Assembly (NCBI GenBank): GCA_021296265.1
Contig: JAGWAT010000008.1
Location: 1 to 47,326 of the forward strand
Direction: 5' to 3'
DNA: 47,326 bases
Source of the DNA: Alphaproteobacteria bacterium
Lineage (GTDB): Bacteria > Pseudomonadota > Alphaproteobacteria > TMED109
Shown here in pieces: positions 24,084 to 33,710 of this stretch. How positions within the stretch are numbered: the first letter of the stretch is position 1; each line of letters opens with the position of its first letter. A program made the position numbers and the translations under genes. The notes beneath the pieces are model-generated. The model worked only from the letters and a program-made list of their open reading frames with translations. It searched no databases and was not told where the DNA came from.

Positions 24084-24452
24084 GTGATCGACGCCTTGGA
24101 GCAGGCCGTAGCAGAGGCACGCCATCTCTTCTCCTCGAACTGTGTCCTGGTGGTGTCGTTCGCTCTCGTGCAGTGCCGGCCGGGTCAGGCGGCCCTGCGT
24201 GCCCTGGCCGACGTTCTCGTCCCGATTCTCCGTCCTCTCGGGATCAACGATAAGCTGCACGCGGCATTGGTGGCGGCGCTGATTGCGGGGAGCCGGAGGA
24301 AACTGTCGCTGGTTGATCGCACGAGCTTCGAGCTCATGCGCCGTCATGGACTCACCGAAGCGTTCGCGCTAGACGACGATTTCGCTCGCCAGGGCTTCAG
24401 GCTGGTGCCGCGCCCGTTGCCCACGTACTCGCAACCGGCATCGACCGAGTAG
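24084..24452 (+). pseudogene. Truncated PIN-domain (VapC-like) toxin relic
   Basis: About 122 codons match the middle and end of a VapC-type PIN-domain ribonuclease: LVVSFALVQCRPG, ALHAALVAALIAGSR, LSLVDRTSFELMRRHG and AFALDDDFARQGF. The N-terminal strand with the first catalytic Asp (usually VDTS or similar) is absent, and an in-frame stop lies seven codons upstream of the GTG. The usual Glu of the VETxAL motif is Ser here. Two later Asp positions remain. No antitoxin gene is seen upstream. It is most likely a dead toxin gene left after loss of the operon's 5' part. Confidence 0.65.
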
Positions 24453-24795
24453 GTCTGCGTGCGTGCGTCCCCATCATGTCGTGCGGCACGTGCCGAGAGC
24501 TGAGGATCGTCGCACGAATAGCCGGATTGTCGCGCGTATATGGCGATGGCCGTACTGGTGTGAAACTGTCCGCGCGGAACTACATGCCCTGCGGGACCAG
24601 GTAGATGAACAGCCGAACGGTCTGGAATGTGTCGGCCCCCCCCGACCGCCGACCGCCTGGGGCCAGCGGCCGCTCAGATGCCGCCGATCAACCCAAAGAT
24701 AACGAAGACGATCACGGCGACACGCCGAGCATGCGGCAATGTCTCGACATAAAGGCGGACCGGTCAGGATTGGGAGGCAGGCAGTTCGAGGGACG
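24453..24795. other. Intergenic region, no supported gene
   Basis: About 340 bases between the toxin relic and the MFS gene stop. On the minus strand a 21-codon TTG frame would end in AVIVFVIFGLIGGI, a helix-like tail, but it is too short to call. A run of eight C residues lies at 24636-24643. Confidence 0.35.
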
Positions 24796-25971
24796 TCATG
24801 CTCCGGTCGCGTTCGGGCTCCGTCGCAGGCCACTGCCAAACCCGGCGGCCGCGACCAGCGCGGCGGCAGCCAGCAGCGATGGCACCAGATAGCTCCCCAA
24901 TGAATCGTGGAGCACCCCGGCCAGCGTCGGCCCCACCATCTGGCCGAACCCAAAGGCCGCCGTCATCAAAGCGAGATTGCGACGCGGACTGCCGGCAGAC
25001 AGGCGGCGAACATGGACCAGGCCAAGCGCAGTCAGTCCCACGAAGGTCCCGCCAAGCAGGCTGGCCGCGAGCAATACCGTCCCGACCCCACCGCCAAGCA
25101 CACTCAGCGCAACCCCGGCTGCTTCGATCAGGCAGGCGGCCCCGAATGCACGCTCGATTCCCCACCGCCGCCCGGCCCATCCCCAGAACGCCACCGATGG
25201 CGCCGCTGTCAGGCCAACGCACAGCCAGACCAGGGCCTCGGCTGGCCGCAGCACGGGATCGGCGCGCACCATGTCCGACACAAAGGTTGCGGTGATGACG
25301 TAGCCGAAGCCGAACAAGCCGTAAGCGAGAATGAGCCGGGGGACGCCCTGTTCCCCGTTCGTGACACTGGAACCGCCTGCGGCGGGCAGTGGTGCCACCG
25401 GGGCGCTCAACAGCACCGCGACCGGGATGGCCAGCACGACGCAAAGGAAGCTGCAGAGCAACCACGGACTTTGCCAGTCGCCAACCCCTGATGCCGCGGC
25501 CGGCACGGCCAGTGCGGAAATCGCGATACCGGTGCCGACCCCAGCGTAGATCACGTCTGCCCAACCCTCTCGGCCAGTCGCGGCCAGCCGATCCATCAAC
25601 AGAGCGGAGGCGAACACCATGACCAGCGCCCCGGCCCCTCCGCCTGCGAAACGGAGAAGCACGAAGGCGGCCAGGTCGGTCGTCAGCGCCATGGCGCCAG
25701 TCGTCGACCCGCTTACCGCCAGTGCCGCCAGCAACCAGTTCCGTGGATTACCGGGCAAGCCACTCCATGCCGCTGCGAGAGCGCCCAGCAGATACCCTGC
25801 GTAGTTGGCCGATGCGATCAGTCCGACTTCCGACTTGTCGAGCCCAAGGCCAGCAGCCATGTACGGCAGTATTGGGGTGTAGGCGAACCGCCCGATTCCC
25901 ACGGCGACCGCCAGCGACAGGAGGCCCGCCAGTGCCAGGGCCGCCGGGTGATGACCGCCCCGTGTCCCCAT
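24796..25971 (-). CDS. YbfB/YjiJ family MFS transporter
   Basis: A 391-residue major facilitator superfamily protein with 12 predicted helices. The N-terminal AVAVGIGRFAYTPILPYMA and the cytoplasmic-loop segment LGLDKSEVGLIASANYAGYLLGA split here as two motifs identify the YbfB/YjiJ branch, which are inner-membrane exporters of unknown substrate. The helix GVGTGIAISALAVP and the closing helices complete the fold. The frame is open to 26082, but the ATG at 25971 is chosen because homologues begin close to the first helix. Nothing adjacent points to a substrate. Confidence 0.88.
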   Translation of the reverse strand: MGTRGGHHPAALALAGLLSLAVAVGIGRFAYTPILPYMAAGLGLDKSEVGLIASANYAGYLLGALAAAWSGLPGNPRNWLLAALAVSGSTTGAMALTTDLAAFVLLRFAGGGAGALVMVFASALLMDRLAATGREGWADVIYAGVGTGIAISALAVPAAASGVGDWQSPWLLCSFLCVVLAIPVAVLLSAPVAPLPAAGGSSVTNGEQGVPRLILAYGLFGFGYVITATFVSDMVRADPVLRPAEALVWLCVGLTAAPSVAFWGWAGRRWGIERAFGAACLIEAAGVALSVLGGGVGTVLLAASLLGGTFVGLTALGLVHVRRLSAGSPRRNLALMTAAFGFGQMVGPTLAGVLHDSLGSYLVPSLLAAAALVAAAGFGSGLRRSPNATGA

Positions 25972-26762
25972 CGTCGAGCCCAATCCCGGCAGCGGCGGCT
26001 GGACCGGACGGCACAGCCTCATGCGCTCGCACCAGACGTGTTCACTGCCTCCCGGCCGCGCCACGCGTACGGTTCGCAGCACTCCCTCGGCACGAATTGC
26101 GGATCGCTGGTTCGGCTATCTGGACCACCGACCGCCGGAAGCCTGCCAAAGGATCGGTGGCCGCCGCCAGCAACCCTGGCTCGCAGCGCGCGCCCTGGGG
26201 CGCGGGAGAGTGCACGCGGATGTCCTCCTGCCCGCGCACCTGGCGCTACAGAATCATGGCGTCTGAGCGTCCCGCATCGCATCAGGCTCGTCAGCCGGAC
26301 CCCGTTCGCTATCCGGTCGAAACAACAGCTCGTCAAGCGACACTTCCTCGGTCTCAGGATGGTTCCGCTCGCGACCGGGGACCCGCACGCCGCGCCCGTG
26401 CGAAAAATCATAGGCGGTCCGGCGGCTGGCAGCGCGGAGCCCCCGATCTCGGACCACCGTGCCGGCCTGGTTACCTAGACGTTGGCGTTCGGCTTGCACG
26501 GAATGGGCAATGAAGTGCGGGTGCTTGCTGCGGGGACCGGCGCTTCAGGGGTGGCATGCGAATGCCGCCTGCGAAGTGCCTGAGCGGCAACACGAACGGT
26601 CTTGCCTGCAGCTTTTCGGGGATGCCGCCCCGACAAGGCGAACCTCTTAGGATGACGGGGCGGGCGTGGGGGTTTCCGTCGTGATAGCCGACACGGCCCG
26701 GACTCGCCCTTCCCCCAATCGCCGGGGGATGTTGATGCCGCAGTGGCAGACCCAGCTAAGCG
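25972..26762. other. Long intergenic stretch with no assignable gene
   Basis: About 790 bases. Minus-strand frames at 26254-26499 (GTG, with SHGRGVRVPGRERNHPETEE) and 26019-26411 overlap in different phases; base composition by codon position does not decide between them and neither matches a family I know. The region may be decayed coding DNA. A small hairpin (TCGGGGATGCCGCCCCGA) lies near 26618-26635. Confidence 0.35.
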
Positions 26763-26933
26763 CTAGAAGAGATAGTGGAAATTCATAGGCAGACGCACCG
26801 GGAGCACCTCGGCGTTTCGTCGTGGGGGGGCGCGTTTCGCCGAATTCTTCGTCTCGGCTCCAGGAACCGAGCGCCCGAAGAACCGCCGAAGCGCCGCCAT
26901 GATGTGTTTCAGTCCCTCAGTTCTCTCCGTCAT
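26763..26933 (-). CDS. Small hypothetical protein
   Basis: A 56-residue frame with a good site, GGAGGA seven bases before the ATG, and codon-position composition like the real genes. The N-terminal part (TEGLKHIMAALRRFFGR) is an amphipathic basic helix; the rest is Arg/Pro-rich and ends NFHYLF. No family is recognised. An AT-rich stretch upstream (TATTATTAT at about 26970) may carry its promoter. Confidence 0.4.
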   Translation of the reverse strand: MTERTEGLKHIMAALRRFFGRSVPGAETKNSAKRAPPRRNAEVLPVRLPMNFHYLF

Positions 26934-27489
26934 GGGAGGTTCCTCCAATCTTTGAGGTCCCTAGTGGCATAATAATAGTGCGGATGTGGCCCATTTCCCA
27001 CTGGTACCCTCGTGTGGTCGCCGCCACAGCGACCAGGGCCGCACTGCCCACCCGATTGCTTCCCTGCCCAGTCCTCTTCCAATGGCCGCAATTCCGGCCA
27101 GAACAGTTTCGTCGACGCCACCGCTGTGCATGACGGTGGCATGCAAGTCCCAACTGCAGATGGCCGATTCTCGTCTTGGCGGTCCGGGGTGCTGCTGACG
27201 GCATCCCCTTCCGTGCTCGGCCAGCCCGGCCCGACCTTGCGGAACCTGATCGCCGCTTCCTTTGGGTACCCCTGCATGCCGCCGGGACCGGGGCAGGCGC
27301 ATTGGCCTGCGGGAAGCCCCCTGCCCGCACCCTCCATTTCCCGCTTTGGTTCCGACCCGTGCAGTCTCCGGCGACGTCTCGTACTCAAAACGTATTCAAG
27401 GTCTACCGGTTATCCTCGCCCCCTTGGACCCGGTCTTGAAGCCGGGGTTTCTGGGCATGGCGACTGCCAGCGGGACCGGGGCTGCAGGA
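26934..27489. other. Intergenic region before the aldo/keto reductase gene
   Basis: About 550 bases. Several overlapping frames on both strands are open, including the reductase frame back to 27262, but none looks like a known protein. The region should hold promoters for the small ORF (minus) and the reductase (plus). Confidence 0.35.
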
Positions 27490-28356
27490 ATGATCGAGAG
27501 ACGACGCTTTGGCCGCTCTGGCCACCCGAGCACTGCCACGATCTTCGGGGCCGCCGCCCTCAAGAATGTGACCCAAGCCCGCGCCGACCGCGCGCTCGAG
27601 TTACTGCTCGAATTCGGCGTCAACCATATCGACACCGCGCCTCGCTATGGCGACGCGGAACTTCGGATCGGGCCGTGGATGCGCGAGTACCGCGAGCGCT
27701 TCTTTCTCGCCACCAAGACCGGCCAGCGGACGTATACGGACGCCCGGGACGAAATCCGGCGCTCCCTGGAGCGCCTGCAGGTGGACTCGGTCGACCTGTT
27801 GCAGTTGCACTCGCTGGGTCACCCGGATGAATGGGAGGTCGCGATGGGCCCGCAGGGCGCCTTGGCGGCAGCGGTCGAAGCCCGTACCGAAGGGCTGACG
27901 CGATTCATCGGTGTGACCGGCCACGGCTGGACCATCGCTTCGATGCACTACAAGAGCCTTCAGCGCTTCGATTTCGATTCGATCCTGCTGCCCTGGAATC
28001 CCGTGATGCATGCGAATGCCCGCTATCGCGAAGACTTCGAGGTCGTGTGCAAGATCTGCGAAGAGCGCGACGTAGCCGTGCAGACCATCAAGTCGATCGC
28101 ACGCGGACCCTGGGCCACCACGCATCCCGACCGCAACACCTGGTACCAGCCTCTCGAAGACCCACGCGACATCGAGCGGGCGGTGCACTGGGTATTGGCA
28201 AGTCCACGGCTCTTCCTCAACACGCTGGGCGACCTGGACCTGCTGCCGGTCGTGCTCGAGGCAGCGAGCCGGCCCGTGGCGGCCCCGGACAACGATGCCG
28301 TCCGATCGTTGGTGGAATCTCGGCGCATGACATCGCTGTTTGGGATTGCCAACTGA
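27490..28356 (+). CDS. Aldo/keto reductase
   Basis: A 288-residue NADPH-dependent aldo/keto reductase, which reduces carbonyl groups in a TIM barrel. The catalytic tetrad is Asp48 and Tyr53 ([12 protein letters not shown]), Lys76 (FLATKTG) and His107 (LLQLHSLG). The ATG at 27490 gives the standard start [11 protein letters not shown]; upstream ATGs in frame add residues unlike the family. The C-terminal region [12 protein letters not shown] and IKSIARGPW is typical of a subgroup found in many Alphaproteobacteria. No substrate can be given. It stands alone, and a hairpin follows its stop. Confidence 0.92.
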   Translation: MIERRRFGRSGHPSTATIFGAAALKNVTQARADRALELLLEFGVNHIDTAPRYGDAELRIGPWMREYRERFFLATKTGQRTYTDARDEIRRSLERLQVDSVDLLQLHSLGHPDEWEVAMGPQGALAAAVEARTEGLTRFIGVTGHGWTIASMHYKSLQRFDFDSILLPWNPVMHANARYREDFEVVCKICEERDVAVQTIKSIARGPWATTHPDRNTWYQPLEDPRDIERAVHWVLASPRLFLNTLGDLDLLPVVLEAASRPVAAPDNDAVRSLVESRRMTSLFGIAN

Positions 28357-28374
28357 CAGGTCTACGTCGTGGTG

Positions 28375-28392
28375 CGGCGGGAACCCCCGCCG
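28375..28392 (+). terminator. GC hairpin after the aldo/keto reductase gene
   Basis: Perfect 7-bp arms CGGCGGG and CCCGCCG with a 4-base loop, 18 bases after the stop. It lacks a T-tract but is compact and well placed. Confidence 0.45.
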
Positions 28393-28527
28393 ATACAGTC
28401 CTGACGGCCGGCAGGGTCCAAGGCGCCTCGTCCACGGGTCCCCTCCTGGCGGCCGGCCGAGCGCAGGCTCTGCGCCACCCGGTCCGCTGGTAGGACCACC
28501 CCGGCGTTCCTGACCGACCGGCGACGG

Positions 28528-29556
28528 TCAGCGGGTCAGCGCCTCGAACTGACCGGCAACCGTGCTCCACGGTGTACCGCCGGTTTCCCGGGCATGCTCG
28601 CTCATGCGTGCGTGGGTGGCCTGGTCGTCCAGCAGGCGAATGGCCATCTCAGCAAATGCGTTGTCGTCCTTCGCCAGAAATCCGGTCTTGCCATCCTGGA
28701 TGCGTTCCCCGGCTGCCCCGAGTGGACGCGCAACCGCAGGCAGCCCGATCGCCTGGCTCTCGGCCAGCGTCATCGCCGATACCTCGCTCTCGTCAGACGG
28801 GTAAAGGTGCACCCGGGCCGTCCGCAGGAACTCGGCCATCTCGGCATCCGGCAACGGCTTGTGCACCTGGACACCGGATTTCTCCGCGGCCGTCACGATG
28901 GCATGAATCCGCGCGTACGCCGGCGCCGGTGTCCGCCCCTCCGAAATCCCGTGCAGCGCGCCCGAGAACACGTGGAGCTCAGCCCATGGCAAGCGGCCGT
29001 GGATGCGTCGCCGCCAGAGGCCGATGAGCCATTCGAGGCCCAGCAACGGATGCGTCGTCACCACGGCCCTGGGCGCCACCGACGGAGCGGGCTCCCCGGC
29101 GCTCAGGAACGCCTCGCCCACCCCGTTCGGGATCCGGGCGCCGTCGAAGGCGAGGAGGGCGTCGGGAATGGTCGCGAGGTGGGCCTCGCCCTGATAGACG
29201 AGCGTGGGCCGGTGCCGGGCCGCCGCCGCGAACCGTTCCGGCTGAACCAGGGGCCGGCCCGACCCGGTCAGCCACAGGACCCGGGTCTTGATGTCCGGCA
29301 CCAGGTCGAGAAGTTCGGGATCCTGATGCGCAATGCAGAGATCGGTACTGGCGGCTGCTGCTTCCTCGAGAGGCACCCAGCTCACATCGCGCGCTACGCT
29401 GGCAACCTCGCACTGGTTGAAGATCCGGACCGTGTGCCCGGCAGCTGCCAGTGCCTCCGCGAGAGCCACCAAGCCCTTCTGCGCGGGTGGCATGGCGGTG
29501 TCGGATGGTGTGTTCCCGTCGAACGGAAACGAACGGTCGGCAATGGTTACGAGCAT
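28528..29556 (-). CDS. Glycosyltransferase, GT4-like (GT-B fold)
   Basis: A 342-residue GT-B type glycosyltransferase that moves a sugar from a nucleotide donor to an unknown acceptor. The N-terminal domain has a Gly-rich acceptor-side segment (PPAQKGLVALAEALAAAGHTV); the C-terminal donor domain holds HKPLPDAEMAEFLRTARVHL and the conserved acidic motif in YPSDESEVSAMTLAESQAIG, then GKTGFLAKDD. The open frame extends to 29787, but the start at 29556 (MLVTIADRS) matches the fold's first strand. Divergent from ygfZ, with 88 bases between the starts. No other cell-envelope genes are adjacent. Confidence 0.83.
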   Translation of the reverse strand: MLVTIADRSFPFDGNTPSDTAMPPAQKGLVALAEALAAAGHTVRIFNQCEVASVARDVSWVPLEEAAAASTDLCIAHQDPELLDLVPDIKTRVLWLTGSGRPLVQPERFAAAARHRPTLVYQGEAHLATIPDALLAFDGARIPNGVGEAFLSAGEPAPSVAPRAVVTTHPLLGLEWLIGLWRRRIHGRLPWAELHVFSGALHGISEGRTPAPAYARIHAIVTAAEKSGVQVHKPLPDAEMAEFLRTARVHLYPSDESEVSAMTLAESQAIGLPAVARPLGAAGERIQDGKTGFLAKDDNAFAEMAIRLLDDQATHARMSEHARETGGTPWSTVAGQFEALTR

Positions 29557-29644
29557 GAGGCGGCCTGTAGGGAAAGGGAAAATCTGCCAACGCCGCCACC
29601 GTGTACGATGAGGCTCTCTGGGTTCGCTAGTACACTGACTTCGC

Positions 29645-30568
29645 ATGGCCGACAACCGCGCTCCCGTCCGCCGCTGGTGCCCGCTTGCGGACCGGGTGAT
29701 CACCCGGATCCAGGGACCGGATGCCCGCGAGTTTCTCCAGAACGTCGTGACCAACGACCTCGACCGGCTGGACGGGGATCGCGCCATCTATGCCGCGTTG
29801 CTGACCCCTCAGGGCATGTATCTCCACGATTTCCTGCTGGTGGAATGGGAAGGTGCGATCCTGGTGGATAGCCAGCGCGAGCGTCAGCCGGATCTCGCCC
29901 GCAGGCTCGCCCTGTATCGGCTGCGCAGCCAGGCCACGATCGAGATTGACGCGCGGCTGGCTGTCGGCGTTGGCTTTGGGACACAGGCAGCCCAAGCGGT
30001 CGCACTCGACGGGGCACGCGGCCACGCACGACGCCTTGCCGACGGCATCGTGTGCGTGGATCCCCGCTCGGGCGCGCTGGGCATCCGTGCCTACCTGCCG
30101 GAAGCGGACCTCGCCAAGTTCTTCGCGGCCGCAGGTTTCGAAGCAGGCAGCAGCGACGAATTCGACCGCGAGCGTCTCGCCGCCGGCATACCGGACGGCG
30201 GCAAGGACCTCGTGATCGGGCGCAGCTACCTACTCGAGAGCAACTTCGACCTTCTGGACGGCGTCTCGTTTTCCAAGGGCTGCTACATCGGGCAGGAGAA
30301 CACGGCTCGACAGCGGTACCGCGGGACCGTGCGGCGGCGGCTGGCGCGGGTGGCGATCACCGCCGGTCCCGTGCCGGCCCCCGGCACGCCGATCCGCCTG
30401 GGGGATCGCGATGTCGGTACGATGCGCTCAAGCCGCGGCAGCGATGGCCTCGCGCACGTCCGGCTGGCCCTCGTGGCGGAGGCGGCAGCAGCGGGAACAG
30501 AACTTGACTGCGGCGACGCGAAACTCAGGATCCGGACGCCGATTCCCGAGCCGCCCTCGGCAACCTGA
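29645..30568 (+). CDS. ygfZ: YgfZ/GcvT-domain folate-binding protein
   Basis: A 307-residue YgfZ (IBA57-like) protein that helps maturation and repair of certain [4Fe-4S] enzymes in a folate-dependent way. The signature KGCYIGQE at 211-218, with its essential Cys213, is intact. The N-terminal DAREFLQNVVTNDL and LLTPQGMYLHDFLLVE are the GcvT-like folate-binding parts, and the C-terminal barrel has DVGTMRSS. Length is normal. The gene sits in the divergent region with the glycosyltransferase and converges on the SDR gene. Confidence 0.93.
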   Translation: MADNRAPVRRWCPLADRVITRIQGPDAREFLQNVVTNDLDRLDGDRAIYAALLTPQGMYLHDFLLVEWEGAILVDSQRERQPDLARRLALYRLRSQATIEIDARLAVGVGFGTQAAQAVALDGARGHARRLADGIVCVDPRSGALGIRAYLPEADLAKFFAAAGFEAGSSDEFDRERLAAGIPDGGKDLVIGRSYLLESNFDLLDGVSFSKGCYIGQENTARQRYRGTVRRRLARVAITAGPVPAPGTPIRLGDRDVGTMRSSRGSDGLAHVRLALVAEAAAAGTELDCGDAKLRIRTPIPEPPSAT

Positions 30569-30574
30569 GCAAAT

Positions 30575-31309
30575 TCAGGCGACGGTATACCCGCCGTCGA
30601 CCGGCACCAGCGCTCCGGTCACGTACGACGCGGCGGGCGAGCAAAGGAATACCGCCGCGCCGGCGACGTCCTCTGGTCTGCCCCACTCCCCCATCGGAAT
30701 CCGCCCACGAATCGTCTCGTACTGCTCCGGATCCTCGCGAAGGGCCTGAGTCATCTTCGTCACGATCCAGCCGGGCGCGATCGCGTTCACGCGGATGCCG
30801 TGCTCGGCCCAGGCGTGCGCCAGCGAACGGGTGAGCCCGACCAAGCCGGTCTTTGACGTCGTGTAGCCCGGCGCGGCACGGGAACCGAAGTACGACCACA
30901 TGGAAGCGATGTTGAGGATGCAGCCCCGCGTCAGCGCGAGCTTCGGCAGGCAATGGTGCGCCATGCGCTGGACACCCATCAGGTTGGTGTTGATCACGTC
31001 CGCAAAGTCTGCGGTCTGAAACTCCAGCGCGCGCCGGACCATGCCCGCGTTGTTCACGAGGATGTCCAGCCTCCCGATTTGCTCAAGAGCCGCATCGATC
31101 GAGATCTCGTTCGTCACGTCAAGTTTCAGGAGCTGCATCGTGCCGTTCGGGGTTTCCGGGTTGCACGATGCGAGGGAGGCATCGGTCCGCGCAGTCGCTA
31201 CCACCGCGGCGCCCGCCTCCAGGAATGCGCTTCCGATCGCATAGCCGATGCCAGTGGCGCCACCGGTCACGAGGGCCACCTTGCCTGAAAGATCCACGGT
31301 CCAGGCCAT
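30575..31309 (-). CDS. SDR family oxidoreductase (sugar-acid operon)
   Basis: A 244-residue classical SDR. The cofactor loop TGGATGIG, NNAG at 86-89, and the catalytic Ser136, Tyr149 and Lys153 (YTTSK) are intact; INTNLMG and GIRVNAIAPGWIVT are the usual structural motifs. It resembles gluconate 5-dehydrogenase or 2-keto-3-deoxy-sugar-acid dehydrogenases. It is the last gene of a three-gene minus-strand operon, and its ATG overlaps the stop of the hydroxyacid dehydrogenase gene (TGATG). With the hydrolase at the operon's head, an oxidation step before C-C cleavage of a keto-deoxy acid is plausible but inferred. Confidence 0.9.
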   Translation of the reverse strand: MAWTVDLSGKVALVTGGATGIGYAIGSAFLEAGAAVVATARTDASLASCNPETPNGTMQLLKLDVTNEISIDAALEQIGRLDILVNNAGMVRRALEFQTADFADVINTNLMGVQRMAHHCLPKLALTRGCILNIASMWSYFGSRAAPGYTTSKTGLVGLTRSLAHAWAEHGIRVNAIAPGWIVTKMTQALREDPEQYETIRGRIPMGEWGRPEDVAGAAVFLCSPAASYVTGALVPVDGGYTVA

Positions 31310-32301
31310 CAGGAGCTCCTTCTCAGAACCTCAGGGTTCACGGGGGTTGGGACGTCACCCCCTGTCAGGGCCGCTTCCAGGTTGCGGGCGGCCAGGTCGA
31401 TCATCGCAAGGCGTGTCGTGCGGGTGGCACTCGCGATATGCGGCGTGAGCACCACGTTGTTCATTTCCCACAGCGCCGGTTCGACCTTGGGTTCGAACTC
31501 GTAGACGTCCAGCGCGGCGCCCGCAATCTCCTCCTTCCGCAGTGCTTCCACCAGGGCCTGCTCATGCACGACCGGGCCCCGCGCCACGTTGATCAGGAAC
31601 GCGTCGCTGCGCATGCGCGCCAGTTCCGGCGCGCCAATCAGGTGGTGGGTCTCCGGCGTGAGGGGGCACAGCAGGACCACGTACCGGGCCTCCGCCAACA
31701 GGTCAGACAGGCTGCGCCACTCGACACCGAGCGCCGCCGCCTCGTCATCCGGGAGACGGTTCCGGTTGTGATAGCAGACCTTCATGCCGAAGCTCTGCGC
31801 CCGGCTCGCAACCCGCTTTCCGATACGGCCCAGGCCGATGATGCCCAGGGTCTCGCCGCCGATGTCGGCACTCCACAGCAGCGAAAAGGGAAACGTGCGG
31901 AAACGTCCGGCGCGCACGTACCGGTCGCCTTCGGCGAGGCGCCGGCCGACCGCCAGCACGAGCGCCATGCTCATGTCAGCAACCGGCGCATCCAGCACGC
32001 CCGGCGTGTTGGTCACGAGCACGCCGTTCCGAGTGGCCGCGTCGACATCGATGTTGTCCACCCCGACCGCGATGTTGGCAACGACCCGGAGGGTGCCGGC
32101 ACTGGCTTCGAAGATCTCCGCGCCGACATACGCCCCCAACAGCAACACGCCCGCCGATCCCCCGACCCGTTCCTTGAGCGGTTCCGACTCGAGCAGGCCG
32201 TCGGCGAACACATCGTGGGAGTCCACGTCGAACCGACTCTCCAGCCGGGCCCGGAGCTCGTCCGGAATCCAGCTGTGCACGAACACCGAAAGGCGGCTCA
32301 C
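31309..32301 (-). CDS. D-2-hydroxyacid dehydrogenase (glyoxylate/hydroxypyruvate reductase type)
   Basis: A 330-residue NAD(P)-dependent D-2-hydroxyacid dehydrogenase. The Rossmann motif GLGRIG lies at 156-161, and the catalytic Arg241 (NVARG), Glu270 (VYEFEP) and His288 (LTPHIASAT) are all present. HNRNR after the second strand suggests use of NADPH. These enzymes reduce 2-keto acids such as glyoxylate, hydroxypyruvate or 2-ketogluconate. It begins 29 bases after the fumarylacetoacetase-family gene and overlaps the following SDR gene, which places it firmly in one operon. Confidence 0.93.
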   Translation of the reverse strand: MSRLSVFVHSWIPDELRARLESRFDVDSHDVFADGLLESEPLKERVGGSAGVLLLGAYVGAEIFEASAGTLRVVANIAVGVDNIDVDAATRNGVLVTNTPGVLDAPVADMSMALVLAVGRRLAEGDRYVRAGRFRTFPFSLLWSADIGGETLGIIGLGRIGKRVASRAQSFGMKVCYHNRNRLPDDEAAALGVEWRSLSDLLAEARYVVLLCPLTPETHHLIGAPELARMRSDAFLINVARGPVVHEQALVEALRKEEIAGAALDVYEFEPKVEPALWEMNNVVLTPHIASATRTTRLAMIDLAARNLEAALTGGDVPTPVNPEVLRRSS

Positions 32302-32330
32302 GGGTGCGCCCTCTCAGTATCGCCGTGGCG

Positions 32331-33182
32331 TTAGCGTGCCACCCATTTCCGCACCTTCTGGCGCTGGGCGCCCAGTCCCTCGATACCGGGCTCCATGACG
32401 TCGCCCTCCTTCAGGAACACCGGCGGTTTCATCCCCGAGCCCACGCCCGGCGGGGTACCTGTCGCGATCAGGTCCCCGGGATAGAGCGTCATGAACTTGC
32501 TGATGTAGGAAACGAGGGTGCGGACATCGAAGATCATCGTGCTGGTGCTGCCGTCCTGCATGCGCTTGCCGTTGACGTCCATCCAGAGGCCGAGGCGCTG
32601 CGGGTTCCGAACCTCGTCCCGCGTGACCAGCCATGGCCCGACCGGGCAGAAAGTGTCGCATCCCTTGCCCTTGTCCCACGTCGGGCCACGCTCAGTTTGC
32701 CATTCGCGCTCCGAAACGTCGTTCACCACCGTGTAGCCGGCCACGTGTTGCAGCGCCCGGCTCTTCGGCACGTTGTTCGCTGTGGTTCCGATCACCACAC
32801 CGAGCTCAATCTCCCAGTCGGACTTCCTGGATCCCTTCGGCATCTCGACAACGTCGTTCGGCCCGTTGAGCGCACTCGTCGGCTTCATGAACACGATGGG
32901 TTCCTCGGGGATCTTGGCGCCAACTTCCTTCGCGTGGTCAACGTAATTGAGACCAATGCACAAGATCTTGCCAATGCCGGCGACCGGTACCCCGATGCGG
33001 GGCCGGCCCGATACTTTCGGCAGGCGTTCCGGATTGATCTTGGCAAGACGCTCCAGCCCCTTGTCGGTCACCACCTGTGGCGTGATGTCCGGAACCCGCT
33101 TCTCCAGTGAGCGCAAGTTGCCCTCACCATCGATCAAGCCGGGCTTTTCTCTGCCGCGCGGGCCGAAGCGCACCAATTTCAT
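32331..33182 (-). CDS. Fumarylacetoacetate hydrolase family protein
   Basis: A 283-residue FAH-superfamily enzyme that cleaves or hydrates beta-diketo acids. The substrate lid LCIGLNYVDHAKEVG at 74-88 and metal ligands Glu124 and Glu126 (SDWEIELGVVIG) and Asp155 (VVNDVSERE) are present, with the closing motif LIATGTPPGVG. The start is fixed by GGAGAG five bases before the ATG. Relatives include 2,4-diketo-3-deoxy-L-fuconate hydrolase and acylpyruvases. As first gene of the operon with two dehydrogenases, it fits the pyruvate-releasing step of a sugar-acid pathway. Confidence 0.92.
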   Translation of the reverse strand: MKLVRFGPRGREKPGLIDGEGNLRSLEKRVPDITPQVVTDKGLERLAKINPERLPKVSGRPRIGVPVAGIGKILCIGLNYVDHAKEVGAKIPEEPIVFMKPTSALNGPNDVVEMPKGSRKSDWEIELGVVIGTTANNVPKSRALQHVAGYTVVNDVSEREWQTERGPTWDKGKGCDTFCPVGPWLVTRDEVRNPQRLGLWMDVNGKRMQDGSTSTMIFDVRTLVSYISKFMTLYPGDLIATGTPPGVGSGMKPPVFLKEGDVMEPGIEGLGAQRQKVRKWVAR

Positions 33183-33439
33183 GATAACTCTCCTTCCAGG
33201 GAAACGAACTGCGTACCGCGGGCACGCGGCGGGCACCTTAACACGGCTCCCTGCCGAAATTCGCACCCTTCAGCTGCCGCGGAAGCCCTGATGTCAAGCA
33301 CAGGGCAGCGAACTTGAGCCAGGCATCGGGCTGCGGCTCCCATTTCCGTGGACACTGGCAGATCACGACGGAAGGGCCCGCGACTCTTACGATTCCGAAC
33401 TCGAACTTGCGATACACCCGGCCCAGCGCGATCGACGGC

Positions 33440-33710
33440 ACAATTCGAGAAGGCGACAGCCAGACCGGGCGCAGAACGGTCCTGCTGAACGCCCCGGCGC
33501 GGGAGATCGTCGAACGCTGGCTGCAGCAGACCGGTGGCCCCCGGGGTCTTTCCCGTCGTTGGGGATTCGTCCCGACCGCAAGGCCACGGCCTTCCTCTCT
33601 GGTACCGGGTGCGCCGCGAACCCGGCATCGGGAACGTCCGCCCGCACAACCTGCGTCACACATCCGGCGGTCAATCGTCCGCATCAGGTGGAGTGGCCCC
33701 AAGAGTCGGA
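33440..33710 (+). pseudogene. Frameshifted tyrosine recombinase (phage-type integrase) relic
   Basis: Two adjacent pieces of an integrase catalytic domain lie in different frames. The first (about 33455-33541) has GDSQTGRRTVLLNAPAREI, the usual strand and helix after catalytic box I. After a shift near 33541 the second (to about 33705) has PLWYRVRREPGIGNVRPH and NLRHT, which is the box II H-x-L-R-H-T with its catalytic Arg. The N-terminal domain and the final Tyr are missing. It is a dead remnant of an integrated element, lying directly upstream of hipBA. Confidence 0.75.

Noticed and set aside
28594-29871. 425-codon plus-strand frame
   Set aside because: Antisense to the glycosyltransferase gene and runs into ygfZ out of frame.
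31168-32334. 388-codon plus-strand frame
   Set aside because: Antisense to the D-2-hydroxyacid dehydrogenase, whose catalytic residues are all present.
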